The notes under the pieces were generated by a model. The model was given only the letters and a program-made list of their open reading frames with translations. It did no database searches and had not been told where the DNA came from. Shown here piece by piece: positions 52,773 to 64,000 of a stretch of 64,000 nucleotides of DNA. The position numbers and the translations under genes are program-made. The stretch is from Prevotella veroralis DSM 19559 = JCM 6290. Its GTDB lineage: Bacteria > Bacteroidota > Bacteroidia > Bacteroidales > Bacteroidaceae. The stretch lies in the NCBI RefSeq assembly GCF_000377625.1, contig NZ_KB898332.1, positions 62,001 through 126,000 of the forward strand, in the 5' to 3' direction. The stretch's first letter is position 1. Each line of letters starts with the position of its first letter.

Positions 52773-53567
52773 CTATATGCCAGTTTGCTTCTTTTCTTCA
52801 TATTCTTGCTCACTAATCAGTACTTCTGTTGCTTCTTGTTGCTTGTTATCTTCTTCATTATCAGAGTACAATAAGAGGAAATCATAGTCTTCCAAATCAC
52901 AAACGACACCCTTATCTATACAGAACGAATCTGTGACATTCCCCGTCTCATAACGCAAGTAATAGTTTACACCATGACTCTCTCCATGGATAAATTGCCT
53001 GACTTTCGATAGTTCATATTCATCTACCATGTGTTCCATGAAAGCCTGCACCTTAGGGAGATAAGACCTTGCATTACCAGTGGACATTATCAAACTAATG
53101 TGTAAATAAAAATACTTTGCATGTGGATTGAAAGTCAGCTTAGAGTTTCTAGACCCCAACTCATGGTGAAGATAATCCTCTAATCGCTCAATGATTGTCG
53201 CACACAAATCCCTTGCCGTGGTTTCAGGCAATGACAAACAAACACTCCAAACCATCACTGGACTAAATTGCCAAGTATTCATAATATCAACTAATGAGCA
53301 AACATAACGTACCCGATTCCGCAAGAAACTATGGTAGACTAGCCTCTTATCTGTCACCTCCTTATCCAATGATCGCACAATCTTTGCAAACTCCCGCTCG
53401 GCATTTGTCAACGACGAGAACAATATAATAAGAGCTATCAACACCATCTGTATCAATTGTCCCCAGTCTTCTACACCCAGCCATGCCATCACTTTCCACA
53501 GCAAGAACACCATTATAATAAGCATTCCTACCAACTTAACCACTCTTAAAAGTATCTCTTTCACCAT
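52773..53567 (-). CDS. two-TM membrane protein of unknown function
   Basis: A 264-residue protein with two N-terminal TM helices (about 8-30 and 36-54) and a soluble C-terminal domain. The domain includes CSLVDIMNTWQFSPVMVW, IIERLEDYLHHELGSRN and an acidic end (LLLYSDNEEDNKQQEATE). I recognise no family. The gene stands alone on the minus strand, next to the left end of the island. It has typical host codon use and is more GC-rich than the island genes, so it probably marks the last chromosomal gene before the insertion. Confidence 0.6.
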   Translation of the reverse strand: MVKEILLRVVKLVGMLIIMVFLLWKVMAWLGVEDWGQLIQMVLIALIILFSSLTNAEREFAKIVRSLDKEVTDKRLVYHSFLRNRVRYVCSLVDIMNTWQFSPVMVWSVCLSLPETTARDLCATIIERLEDYLHHELGSRNSKLTFNPHAKYFYLHISLIMSTGNARSYLPKVQAFMEHMVDEYELSKVRQFIHGESHGVNYYLRYETGNVTDSFCIDKGVVCDLEDYDFLLLYSDNEEDNKQQEATEVLISEQEYEEKKQTGI

Positions 53568-53637
53568 CTCTTAACCCTTTAAACTGAAGAAAACCATGGT
53601 TAACACACAACTAATGGACACAAAGGTATATAAAAAA

Positions 53638-53664
53638 AGCTTGATAATCAAGAGACTATCAAGC
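53638..53664 (-). terminator. orphan terminator near the left island edge
   Basis: The arms AGCTTGATA/TATCAAGCT are followed on the minus strand by a run of seven T. No minus-strand gene lies directly upstream of it; the integrase on the plus strand is there instead. Confidence 0.7.
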
Positions 53665-53671
53665 TATCTTC

Positions 53672-53690
53672 TGTACCCAGACCCGGTACA
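53672..53690. other. candidate recombination core site of the island
   Basis: TGTACC-CAGACCC-GGTACA is a 6-bp inverted repeat around 7 bp, the geometry of many tyrosine-recombinase core sites. It lies between the orphan terminator and the integrase gene. The assignment is inference only. Confidence 0.3.
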
Positions 53691-53800
53691 ATGCCGTGAA
53701 AATAAGAGAAACCAAAAGAATATATTAAATTGATAATCAACAACTTATAATTTTCTTATATTTGTCGACTTTACCCTTTTTTGCCTGTTTTTTGTTAGAT

Positions 53801-53848
53801 AGTACACTTTTAGTACACCTTGATATTCGGAACTTTTTAGTATCTTTG
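53801..53848 (+). promoter_or_regulatory. integrase promoter with AGTACAC direct repeats
   Basis: The direct repeat AGTACAC-TTTT-AGTACAC (53801-53818) lies just upstream of TTG (53820-53822), and TATCTTTG follows at 53841-53848 (spacer 18 bp). The GTAC half-sites recall those before the HTH-ImmA gene. Confidence 0.6.
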
Positions 53849-53929
53849 TAAAATAAGAAAACATCTGAAAATAAACGAGTTAATGATTTTACTCGGTTTG
53901 ATACACATTTAGGTACATAACTATCAACT

Positions 53930-55153
53930 ATGGCAAAATTAGAAAATAAAACGAAAGAAAACCCGAAATTGGAGCAAAATACGCTTTCTGACGGTCGGAT
54001 AAGTCTTTATCTTGAGTATTATCTTGGTAGAGAAGAAACACCAGTTTTGGACGAAAACGGCAATCCGGTTTTGTACGAAACAGGTAAGATGATGGGTAAG
54101 CCCAAGGTACACATTAAGCACAACAGGCGAAAAGAAAATTTGCAGTTGTATTTGATAGCTAAGCCTCGTACTCCAGCGGAACGGCAAAAGAACAAAGAAA
54201 CGCTTGAACTGGCTGCCAAGATCCGTGCAGAGCGTGAACAGCAATTTAAGGAAAGCATGCTTGGTTATCGTCTGAAGAAGGATAGAAATATCAATTTCTT
54301 GGACTATTATCAGGCTTACATAGACAGTTATACGAAGAAAGACTTGAGAATGATAAAGATAGCCTTGAATCGTTTTAAGGATTTTCTGAAAGAGCAATAT
54401 CCACTTTATGAGTTTGGCATTAAGCCCGACTTGATAACCAAGGATATGATGGAACAATTTGTTGAATATCTGCAATCAAGAAGTGTGGGTGAGGGAGCAA
54501 AGAGTATTTACCAGCGTTTCAAGAAAGTGGTGCGTTATGCTATCGACCACGAAATGATGTTGAAAGACCCTTGCAAGGGTGTGGTGTGCAAGGTTGACGA
54601 GCAGATTTTGCGCAAGGATGTGCTGTCTATGGACGAAATCCAATCTTTAATCCAATGCCATTATGACAACGAGAACCCAAATGTTCGACGAGCATTTATT
54701 CTATGTCTATATTGCGGTCTGCGTTTCTGTGATGTAAAAGACCTAACTTATAAGAATATTGACTACACCAACCACCTGTTGAAGTTTGAGCAGAATAAGA
54801 CCAAAGGACATTCGGCGCATAGTGGTGTTGTCATTCCTCTGAACGATGGATTACTTTCATTGATAGGTGAAGCACCTAACGACTTGAATACCTCCATTTT
54901 CAATCTTCCCTCGTATGAGAGTTGTTGTAAATCTGTGAAACGGTGGGTAAAACGTGCAGGAATCAACAAACACATTAGTTGGCATTGTGCCCGCCATAGC
55001 TTTGCAGTAAACATCCTGAATAATGGTGCAAATATCAAGACTGTTGCCAGTCTATTGGGGCATAGCGGATTGAAGCATACCGAGAAATATACTCGTGCTG
55101 TTGACAAGTTGAAGGAGGATGCCATCAATAGCCTGCCAGCTCTCAACCTATAG
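53930..55153 (+). CDS. tyrosine recombinase/integrase
   Basis: A 407-residue site-specific recombinase of the Bacteroidota mobile-element type. An N-terminal arm-type DNA-binding region (about 1-115) precedes a SAM-like core-binding domain (about 120-215) and the catalytic domain. The active residues are visible: Arg in YCGLRFCDVKDL (about 264), HxxR in SWHCARHSFAVNIL (about 352), the second His in LLGHSGLKHTEKY (about 373) and the Tyr in TEKYTRAVD. It should integrate and excise the island. It could also invert hsdS, but its position at the edge fits the first role better. Confidence 0.92.
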   Translation: MAKLENKTKENPKLEQNTLSDGRISLYLEYYLGREETPVLDENGNPVLYETGKMMGKPKVHIKHNRRKENLQLYLIAKPRTPAERQKNKETLELAAKIRAEREQQFKESMLGYRLKKDRNINFLDYYQAYIDSYTKKDLRMIKIALNRFKDFLKEQYPLYEFGIKPDLITKDMMEQFVEYLQSRSVGEGAKSIYQRFKKVVRYAIDHEMMLKDPCKGVVCKVDEQILRKDVLSMDEIQSLIQCHYDNENPNVRRAFILCLYCGLRFCDVKDLTYKNIDYTNHLLKFEQNKTKGHSAHSGVVIPLNDGLLSLIGEAPNDLNTSIFNLPSYESCCKSVKRWVKRAGINKHISWHCARHSFAVNILNNGANIKTVASLLGHSGLKHTEKYTRAVDKLKEDAINSLPALNL

Positions 55154-55296
55154 TATTGAGCCATTTGCTGGCGAAGGGAGAATAAGTTAAGTCTACATTG
55201 CCTATATAGCAAAGATGCATATCAAACTATAAAAGGCACGGTACATATTGCAAAACATGGCAAACTATCCGTTTTTTAGTTAAATAATATTTATAA

Positions 55297-55365
55297 TGTA
55301 CATTTTTGTACATCAAAATAAATCTATTTTAGGTAAATATTATATCTTTGCACAAAATCTGTACA
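55297..55365 (+). promoter_or_regulatory. HTH-ImmA promoter with three TGTACA sites
   Basis: TGTACA occurs at 55297-55302 and 55307-55312, and again at 55360-55365 between the -7 box TATCTTTG (55343-55350) and the start codon. Such symmetric sites around the promoter suggest autorepression. Confidence 0.5.
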
Positions 55366-55368
55366 ATT

Positions 55369-56577
55369 ATGTATATCATAAAGAAGACAAGCAATATAGA
55401 GTATGAAGATATCTCGTTAAGAGAAGCTCTGAAAGAGTTCCTTCAATCTAATGGGATACCAGTTTCTGCTTTAGCAGAAAAATTAGGTATTGATCGTCGT
55501 TTTTTAGAAAGATATATTTCAGAAGGTGGAGATATTAAATTTGCACAAGCCATAAAAATAATGCAAGTCTTAGATATAGAACCTGCAAAATTTATCCAAG
55601 GGTTTAAGAATGATCTTGAAGGAACATCAGAAGAAATTTCTGACGAGTCAACAAAGTTGTCATTTTTATATTCAAGGTTTGATATTCCATCCTTAAAAGA
55701 AATCGGTCTTATAAAGAAAAGAGCGAAAATAGATGAAATAAGAGATCAAATTTGCTCCTTTTTTGGTTTCCAAAATATATATGAGTATGATACTTTCGCT
55801 ATACTTCCAGAAGCTCTTTTTAGTAGGTCAACTCGTTATATTAAAGAACAGAAATCCACAAGGATGAACGAGTTCTGGCTAAAATGCTTATACCATTCTT
55901 TTAAGAAAATAGATAATCCAAATCCATTTGACAGAGAATTGTTGGAAGAATTCGTTAAACATATCTATGAGTATACTACTGATGAAATTCACGGTTATGA
56001 AAAAGTGATATTGGTATTATATAAATTAGGTGTTACGGTTTTAACCCAACCCTATGTTTCGGGAACAGGAAAATATGGTGCAACTATGATAATTGATGAT
56101 AAGCCATGTGTTGTTATAACAGACATGAATAAGAAATATCATAAGTTATGGCTGTCTTTGCTTCATGAATTGTATCATATTTTGAACGATTACGATATGC
56201 TTCAAAAAATAGCATACCATATTACCAGTACAGATAATCCAGACTTGTTTTTGAATGAGGAAAGTGCAGATACATTCGCATTGAACATGTTAATTAAACA
56301 GTCTGATCGGGAAGAATTACCCAAGATAATACGTCTTGGTCATATGGTTATGAAGGCTGCAAAAACGATTCATGTACATCCATCTATTATTTATGGTGTA
56401 TATTTGGAAGGGCTAGATAGTAAAAAACAATCGGCAGAATTTAAGAAATATGGTTCTTCAAGTTGTCTGATTGGCACTGAGAAGGCCATTAAAAATGTAG
56501 TTTTCGATCCAATTGGTTTGCAAGACCTGAGAAAGGCAATAGAAGTAATGCGTAAAGAATTTAAAAATGCAGTATAA
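55369..56577 (+). CDS. fused HTH and ImmA/IrrE metallopeptidase protein
   Basis: A 402-residue protein starting at the ATG at 55369. A TTG-initiated reading to 55348 overlaps the -7 box. The N-terminal region (about 15-75) is a helix-turn-helix: REALKEFLQSNGIPVSALAEKL and FAQAIKIMQVLDI, here described by the helix VSALAEKLGIDRRFLERY. The C-terminal half is an M78 peptidase: LLHELYHIL at about 265 gives HExxH, and FLNEESADTFALNM the third ligand. In mobile elements such as ICEBs1 a repressor and a separate ImmA protease form the switch; here both are in one chain. The gene is strongly AT-rich and followed 2 bp later by an unknown gene. Confidence 0.8.
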   Translation: MYIIKKTSNIEYEDISLREALKEFLQSNGIPVSALAEKLGIDRRFLERYISEGGDIKFAQAIKIMQVLDIEPAKFIQGFKNDLEGTSEEISDESTKLSFLYSRFDIPSLKEIGLIKKRAKIDEIRDQICSFFGFQNIYEYDTFAILPEALFSRSTRYIKEQKSTRMNEFWLKCLYHSFKKIDNPNPFDRELLEEFVKHIYEYTTDEIHGYEKVILVLYKLGVTVLTQPYVSGTGKYGATMIIDDKPCVVITDMNKKYHKLWLSLLHELYHILNDYDMLQKIAYHITSTDNPDLFLNEESADTFALNMLIKQSDREELPKIIRLGHMVMKAAKTIHVHPSIIYGVYLEGLDSKKQSAEFKKYGSSSCLIGTEKAIKNVVFDPIGLQDLRKAIEVMRKEFKNAV

Positions 56578-56579
56578 TT

Positions 56580-57047
56580 ATGGATAATACAAAAAGAAAA
56601 GTTGAAGAGTTGATGACTGCTATCGATAGGATAGTAGATAGTAGAGAATCAAAAGCAGATCTCTTTGGATTTGATGAAGAACGAGAGAGCTTGAAGGAAA
56701 AACTGGGAATTTCCACACATAATCCACAGCAAGTATACAATCTCTTTTATGGAAATATTCAATCATTTTTATCTAACATTCTTCCTAAGGATGCTGCAAT
56801 AAATGCCCCCATAAGGAATTTAGTATGCACACTGTTATCTCATAACGAAAGGGAGAATATCACCTCGGGCAAAAGAGGGGCTGATTCTAGGATGGCGTCA
56901 AATGAAGATATGGAAGAACTTATTGATATTTTTTATAAGTGGTCAGAAACACCTAATGACTTGTTTGGACTGGCTAATATTTTATTAGAAAGGAACAAGG
57001 AACTAAAATACATTCCAGAGGACAGGACTTTACAAGATTACGTATAA
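56580..57047 (+). CDS. unknown protein cotranscribed with HTH-ImmA
   Basis: A 155-residue, mostly helical, hydrophilic protein starting 2 bp after the HTH-ImmA stop. There is no signal peptide, TM helix or known motif. Features are an acidic helix (RKVEELMTAIDRIVDSRES), LFYGNIQSFLSNILPKD in the middle and LANILLERNKELKYIPEDR near the end. The spacing suggests joint translation with the regulator, so it may be its partner or target. The gene is AT-rich like its neighbour. No function can be given. Confidence 0.6.
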   Translation: MDNTKRKVEELMTAIDRIVDSRESKADLFGFDEERESLKEKLGISTHNPQQVYNLFYGNIQSFLSNILPKDAAINAPIRNLVCTLLSHNERENITSGKRGADSRMASNEDMEELIDIFYKWSETPNDLFGLANILLERNKELKYIPEDRTLQDYV

Positions 57048-57215
57048 GATATTAATAGTTTTTAGATGGAAAATGAACAAACATAAGGAGAACTAGACAT
57101 TTGACTGCAAGAGCATTCAAATAGACCCGAAGGTATTGGCTATTCCCATCGTTGCATTTGCAAAAATCATTTCTTTAACTTCCGATAATATGCACTTATA
57201 AGAATCATAGAAAAT

Positions 57216-61347
<4,132 letters not shown>

Positions 61348-61352
61348 ACGGA

Positions 61353-62513
61353 ATGGACGAGAACATTATATTAAGTCAAGAGCAGCAGTTTGACGAGGTA
61401 ATCAACATCATTTTGCAGCATCAGAGTCGTGCTTCAAGGGCAGTAAATGAAGAAACGCTGCTTATGGCTTGGAATGTGGGTGGCTATGTTTCCCATAAAT
61501 TGAAATCAGAAGAATGGGGCAGCAAGGTGGTTGCTCAACTTTCTGAATATATCCGCACGAAGCAACCCAAGCTGAAAGGATATAGCAGAAGCAGTGTGTA
61601 CAATATGGTGCTGTTCTATGAAGAATACTCTTCGGAAAAATTCCTATCCACTGCATCGCATTATCTGTCCAAAGAATTTGCGCAGACAAAAACTGCACAA
61701 ATTGATGATAATACTTTTGCGCAAGACGATCAAAGGACTGCCGACTTACCTGTGCAAATTGTCCAGCCAAGAATTGGACAATTCCCAAAACTGCTCACGC
61801 TGACTACTTTGACAAATCATATAGAAATATTATGTCGTTGCAAAAGTAGTGAAGAACGATTGTTCTATATCCTGTATGCTCACAAAGAGCATTTGGTAAA
61901 AAGAGAACTCCAGCGCAGCATTGCCAATCAGACTTACACGACGTTGTTAGGCGATAAAAAGAATATGTCGAAGGGCTTATTACAAACTTATCCTAATTCT
62001 CCTGTGATATTTAAGGATACTTTGTTTGTAGATTTCCTCGGACTTCCTCAAAAACATAGCGAAACACGGTTGAAGAAAGGCTTGATAGAACACATGAAGC
62101 AGTTTATCCTTGAGCTGGGTAAGGATTTTATCTTTATGGATCAAGAGTATAACCTCAATGTAGGCGCATCAACTTTCAAAGCCGACTTGTTGTTCTTCCA
62201 TCGTGGCTTGCAGGCTCTTATTGCGGTAGAACTGAAAAAGACAAAGTTTCATCCTCGTGACCTTGGACAGTTAGAATTTTATCTCGAAGCACTCGACCGT
62301 AATGTAAAACGCAGCAACGAGAACCCCTCTATTGGTATTTTGTTATGTCCGGATGCTGACAAAATAGTGGTAGAATATGCTATGAGTCGCAGTATGAGCC
62401 CGACCTTGATAACAGAATACAAACGTATTCTTATTCCGCAAGAGCGTATGCAAGAACAACTTAATGAGTATTGCGACCTGTTCTTGGAAGAGCAAAATAC
62501 CACAAACGATTAA
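61353..62513 (+). CDS. DUF1016 / YhcG-like PDDEXK nuclease protein inside the R-M operon
   Basis: A 386-residue protein of the YhcG type. The N-terminal DUF1016 domain (about 1-170) includes NEETLLMAWNVGGYVSHKL and LKGYSRSSVYNMVLFYEEY. The C-terminal nuclease domain (about 205-386) has KADLLFFHR with the catalytic Asp (about 270) and LIAVELKKTKF (about 288) with the Glu-Leu-Lys pair. Homologues are often found next to type I R-M genes in Bacteroidota, but they are not subunits of the enzyme. Its tight position between hsdM and hsdS (5 bp and 10 bp gaps) implies co-expression. It may be an added defence nuclease. Confidence 0.85.
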   Translation: MDENIILSQEQQFDEVINIILQHQSRASRAVNEETLLMAWNVGGYVSHKLKSEEWGSKVVAQLSEYIRTKQPKLKGYSRSSVYNMVLFYEEYSSEKFLSTASHYLSKEFAQTKTAQIDDNTFAQDDQRTADLPVQIVQPRIGQFPKLLTLTTLTNHIEILCRCKSSEERLFYILYAHKEHLVKRELQRSIANQTYTTLLGDKKNMSKGLLQTYPNSPVIFKDTLFVDFLGLPQKHSETRLKKGLIEHMKQFILELGKDFIFMDQEYNLNVGASTFKADLLFFHRGLQALIAVELKKTKFHPRDLGQLEFYLEALDRNVKRSNENPSIGILLCPDADKIVVEYAMSRSMSPTLITEYKRILIPQERMQEQLNEYCDLFLEEQNTTND

Positions 62514-62523
62514 TTGGTAAATC

Positions 62524-63894
62524 ATGGACACGAAGAAATTACGCCAAAAGATATTAGATCTCGCCATTCACGGCAAGCTTGTCCCCCAAGACTCGAACGA
62601 CGAACCAGCCTCCGTTTTCCTCGAACGCATCCGTGCAGAGAAGGAACGCTTGATAAAAGAAGGGAAAATCAAGCGTAGCCGGAAGTCAACCAAGTCTTCC
62701 GATACACCCCATTATGAGCAAATGCCCTTAAAATTGCCACAAGGATGGGTGTGGACTACGTTGGGAGAGATTGCATCAAGCATATTGTATGGAGTTAGCG
62801 AATCTGCTAAAAATAAAGGAGCATACAGGTTACTCCGAATCACTGACATTCAAAATAACAAAGTAAAATGGCAAACAGTTCCTTTTACAGACTATGATGA
62901 TAGCAAGGCTCAGGCTTATTTATTAAAAAACGGTGACATCTTATTTGCAAGGACAGGTGCGACAGTTGGCAAATCATACCTAGTGGGAGATATATCCGAG
63001 CCTTCTATATACGCATCGTATCTCATTCGATTACGAATGCCAGCTGCAATACCACCATCTTACATCAAATTTTTTTTTGAGTCAGATTTTTACTGGGAGC
63101 AAATTTCGATAAATTCGGTAGGCATTGGACAACCAAATGTTAATGGGACAGCATTAGCGAATTTGTCTATACCCCTCCCCCCTCTTGCTGAGCAAACTCG
63201 TATTGTGGCAGAAATAGAGCGTTGGTTCGCTTTTATTGATACGATTGAGCAAGGGAAAGAGAGCTTACAAACTGCTATCAAGCAAGCAAAGAGTAAAATC
63301 CTTGACCTTGCCATTCATGGCAAACTCGTACCCCAAGATCCGAACGACGAGCCAGCATCGGAACTGCTCAAGCGCATCAATCCCAAGGCTGAAATTACTT
63401 GTGATAACAGGCATTATCCGCAGTTGCCTGCAGGATGGGTAATTACATCAATGCAAAATGTATGTAATTTAGGAAATGGAGAGAAGAAGTATAATAATGA
63501 GATGATAAACTTGGATGTAAAATATCTGAGAGGCATGTCTGCTGGGAATATGATAAAGACGGGTAAATATATTCCTGCTGAGTCTTTATTGATTTTAGTT
63601 GATGGAGAAAACTCTGGAGAAGTATTCCGAACTCCTACTGAAGGCTACCAAGGTAGTACATTTAAGCAACTACATATCAATAAGAACATGGATGAAGAAT
63701 ATGTGTTATACATTATCAATTTACATAGAAAGACACTACGTGAAAATAAGATAGGTTCCGCTATCCCACATTTGAATAAGAAGCTATTTAAGGCTATTGA
63801 AGTACCAATACCTCCTTATCAAGAGCAAACGAGAATAGCATCTGCAATAAATGCAACATATCAAATACTTGATACTATTGAGGAGAGTTTATAG
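62524..63894 (+). CDS. hsdS: type I restriction-modification, S (specificity) subunit
   Basis: A 456-residue DNA-recognition subunit with two target recognition domains. The first (about 70-225) ends in LSIPLPPLAEQTRIV, and the second (about 300-440) in EVPIPPYQEQTRIA. Each is preceded by a conserved helical repeat, KILDLAIHGKLVPQD, at about residues 9-24 and again at about 258-273, and the DNA of these repeats is also similar. It specifies the bipartite site for HsdR and HsdM. Its stop overlaps by 6 bp the stop end of another hsdS on the opposite strand. Confidence 0.95.
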   Translation: MDTKKLRQKILDLAIHGKLVPQDSNDEPASVFLERIRAEKERLIKEGKIKRSRKSTKSSDTPHYEQMPLKLPQGWVWTTLGEIASSILYGVSESAKNKGAYRLLRITDIQNNKVKWQTVPFTDYDDSKAQAYLLKNGDILFARTGATVGKSYLVGDISEPSIYASYLIRLRMPAAIPPSYIKFFFESDFYWEQISINSVGIGQPNVNGTALANLSIPLPPLAEQTRIVAEIERWFAFIDTIEQGKESLQTAIKQAKSKILDLAIHGKLVPQDPNDEPASELLKRINPKAEITCDNRHYPQLPAGWVITSMQNVCNLGNGEKKYNNEMINLDVKYLRGMSAGNMIKTGKYIPAESLLILVDGENSGEVFRTPTEGYQGSTFKQLHINKNMDEEYVLYIINLHRKTLRENKIGSAIPHLNKKLFKAIEVPIPPYQEQTRIASAINATYQILDTIEESL

Positions 63895-63911
63895 GTTCCC
63901 CTCAATAGTAT
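63872..63911. terminator. inverted repeat at the hsdS/hsdS' junction
   Basis: The perfect 12-bp arms ATACTATTGAGG/CCTCAATAGTAT surround 16 bp containing both stop codons. It could end transcription from both sides. Each arm encodes the related TIE(G/E) end of the two S proteins. Confidence 0.6.
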
Positions 63912-64000
63912 TTAGAGACTTCCAAATTCTATGAATAACTTTAATAATTTTTCTTTGTTCCAATAGTGGGGGAATAGGTATTGCTAATTTTGAATATTCT
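63889..64000 (-). CDS. second hsdS on the opposite strand (C-terminal 36 codons, cut by window)
   Basis: Read on the minus strand, this stretch gives an open frame of 36 codons and a TAA stop at 63889-63891. It contains KLAIPIPPLLEQRKIIKVI, the end of a target recognition domain and the start of the C-terminal helix of HsdS, and finishes with NTIEGNL. That end matches the DTIEESL end of the plus-strand HsdS. It is therefore the 3' end of another specificity gene or silent cassette facing the first one. Whether it has a start codon or promoter cannot be seen. Confidence 0.8.
   Translation of the reverse strand, partial: EYSKLAIPIPPLLEQRKIIKVIHRIWKSLNTIEGNL

Noticed and set aside
53665..53705. 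Possible tRNA or other RNA 3' end at the island edge
   Set aside because: The GTACC-type palindrome does not fit a T arm and no acceptor stem can be paired.
53939..54475. 178-codon minus-strand frame over the integrase
   Set aside because: It is antisense to the recombinase, whose catalytic residues are intact.

Overview
The window looks like a chromosomal segment of a Prevotella-type member of the Bacteroidota. The evidence is the -33/-7 promoter pattern (TTG, about 20 bp, TAnnTTTG) seen repeatedly upstream of genes, plus a SecDF fusion, a fimbrillin-like lipoprotein, an HU-like histone-like protein, a DUF4292 lipoprotein, the PASTA-RluD-Ddl cluster and an outer-membrane barrel paired with a membrane-anchored winged-helix regulator. 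The genus is inferred from gene content; no marker gene fixes the species.

Layout. 1-8770 is almost all minus strand: an ABC ATPase cut by the window edge, an AspT/YidE-like carrier, a pyridoxamine kinase, SecDF, an EEP-family hydrolase and a rhomboid protease. 8990-20200 holds HU, a TonB-receptor-like barrel with its regulator, two identical tRNA-Gln genes flanking a zinc-ribbon/SH3 protein, two paralogous L,D-transpeptidases and an SpmA-SpmB-type protein, then a GH27 alpha-galactosidase and the divergent ahpC/oxyR pair. 20320-35000 carries ddl-rluD-PASTA, rpmH and efp (divergent), an HU-like protein, a fimbrillin-like operon behind a (TG)n microsatellite, a HhH protein, an NSS-type transporter, VanZ, CYTH, prfB and an acyl-CoA ligase. 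35120-53570 carries an EnvC-like protein, a DUF4292 lipoprotein and a TPR protein in one tight operon, dut facing dgt, an esterase/deoxynucleotidase fusion, a Dna2-like nuclease-helicase, argS, RNase H, fabI and two membrane proteins.

53570-64000 is an accessory island with more AT-rich genes: a tyrosine recombinase, a fused HTH-ImmA/IrrE protein, a small unknown protein and a type I restriction-modification operon, hsdR-hsdM-DUF1016(PDDEXK)-hsdS. At the right edge the last 36 codons of a second hsdS run tail-to-tail into the first. That arrangement is typical of phase-variable, invertible type I specificity loci. TGTACA/AGTACA-type repeats occur next to both the integrase promoter and the HTH-ImmA promoter, suggesting one switch controls both.

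Outside the genes, the most unusual signal is a set of at least five intergenic arrays of degenerate tandem units. All have a period of exactly 22 bp, but the unit sequence differs between loci. Two of them (about 3047-3450 and 42837-43090) share a composite design: forward family-1 units, an 18-bp junction, palindromic family-2 units, then family-1-like units in reverse orientation. I know of no function for these arrays.
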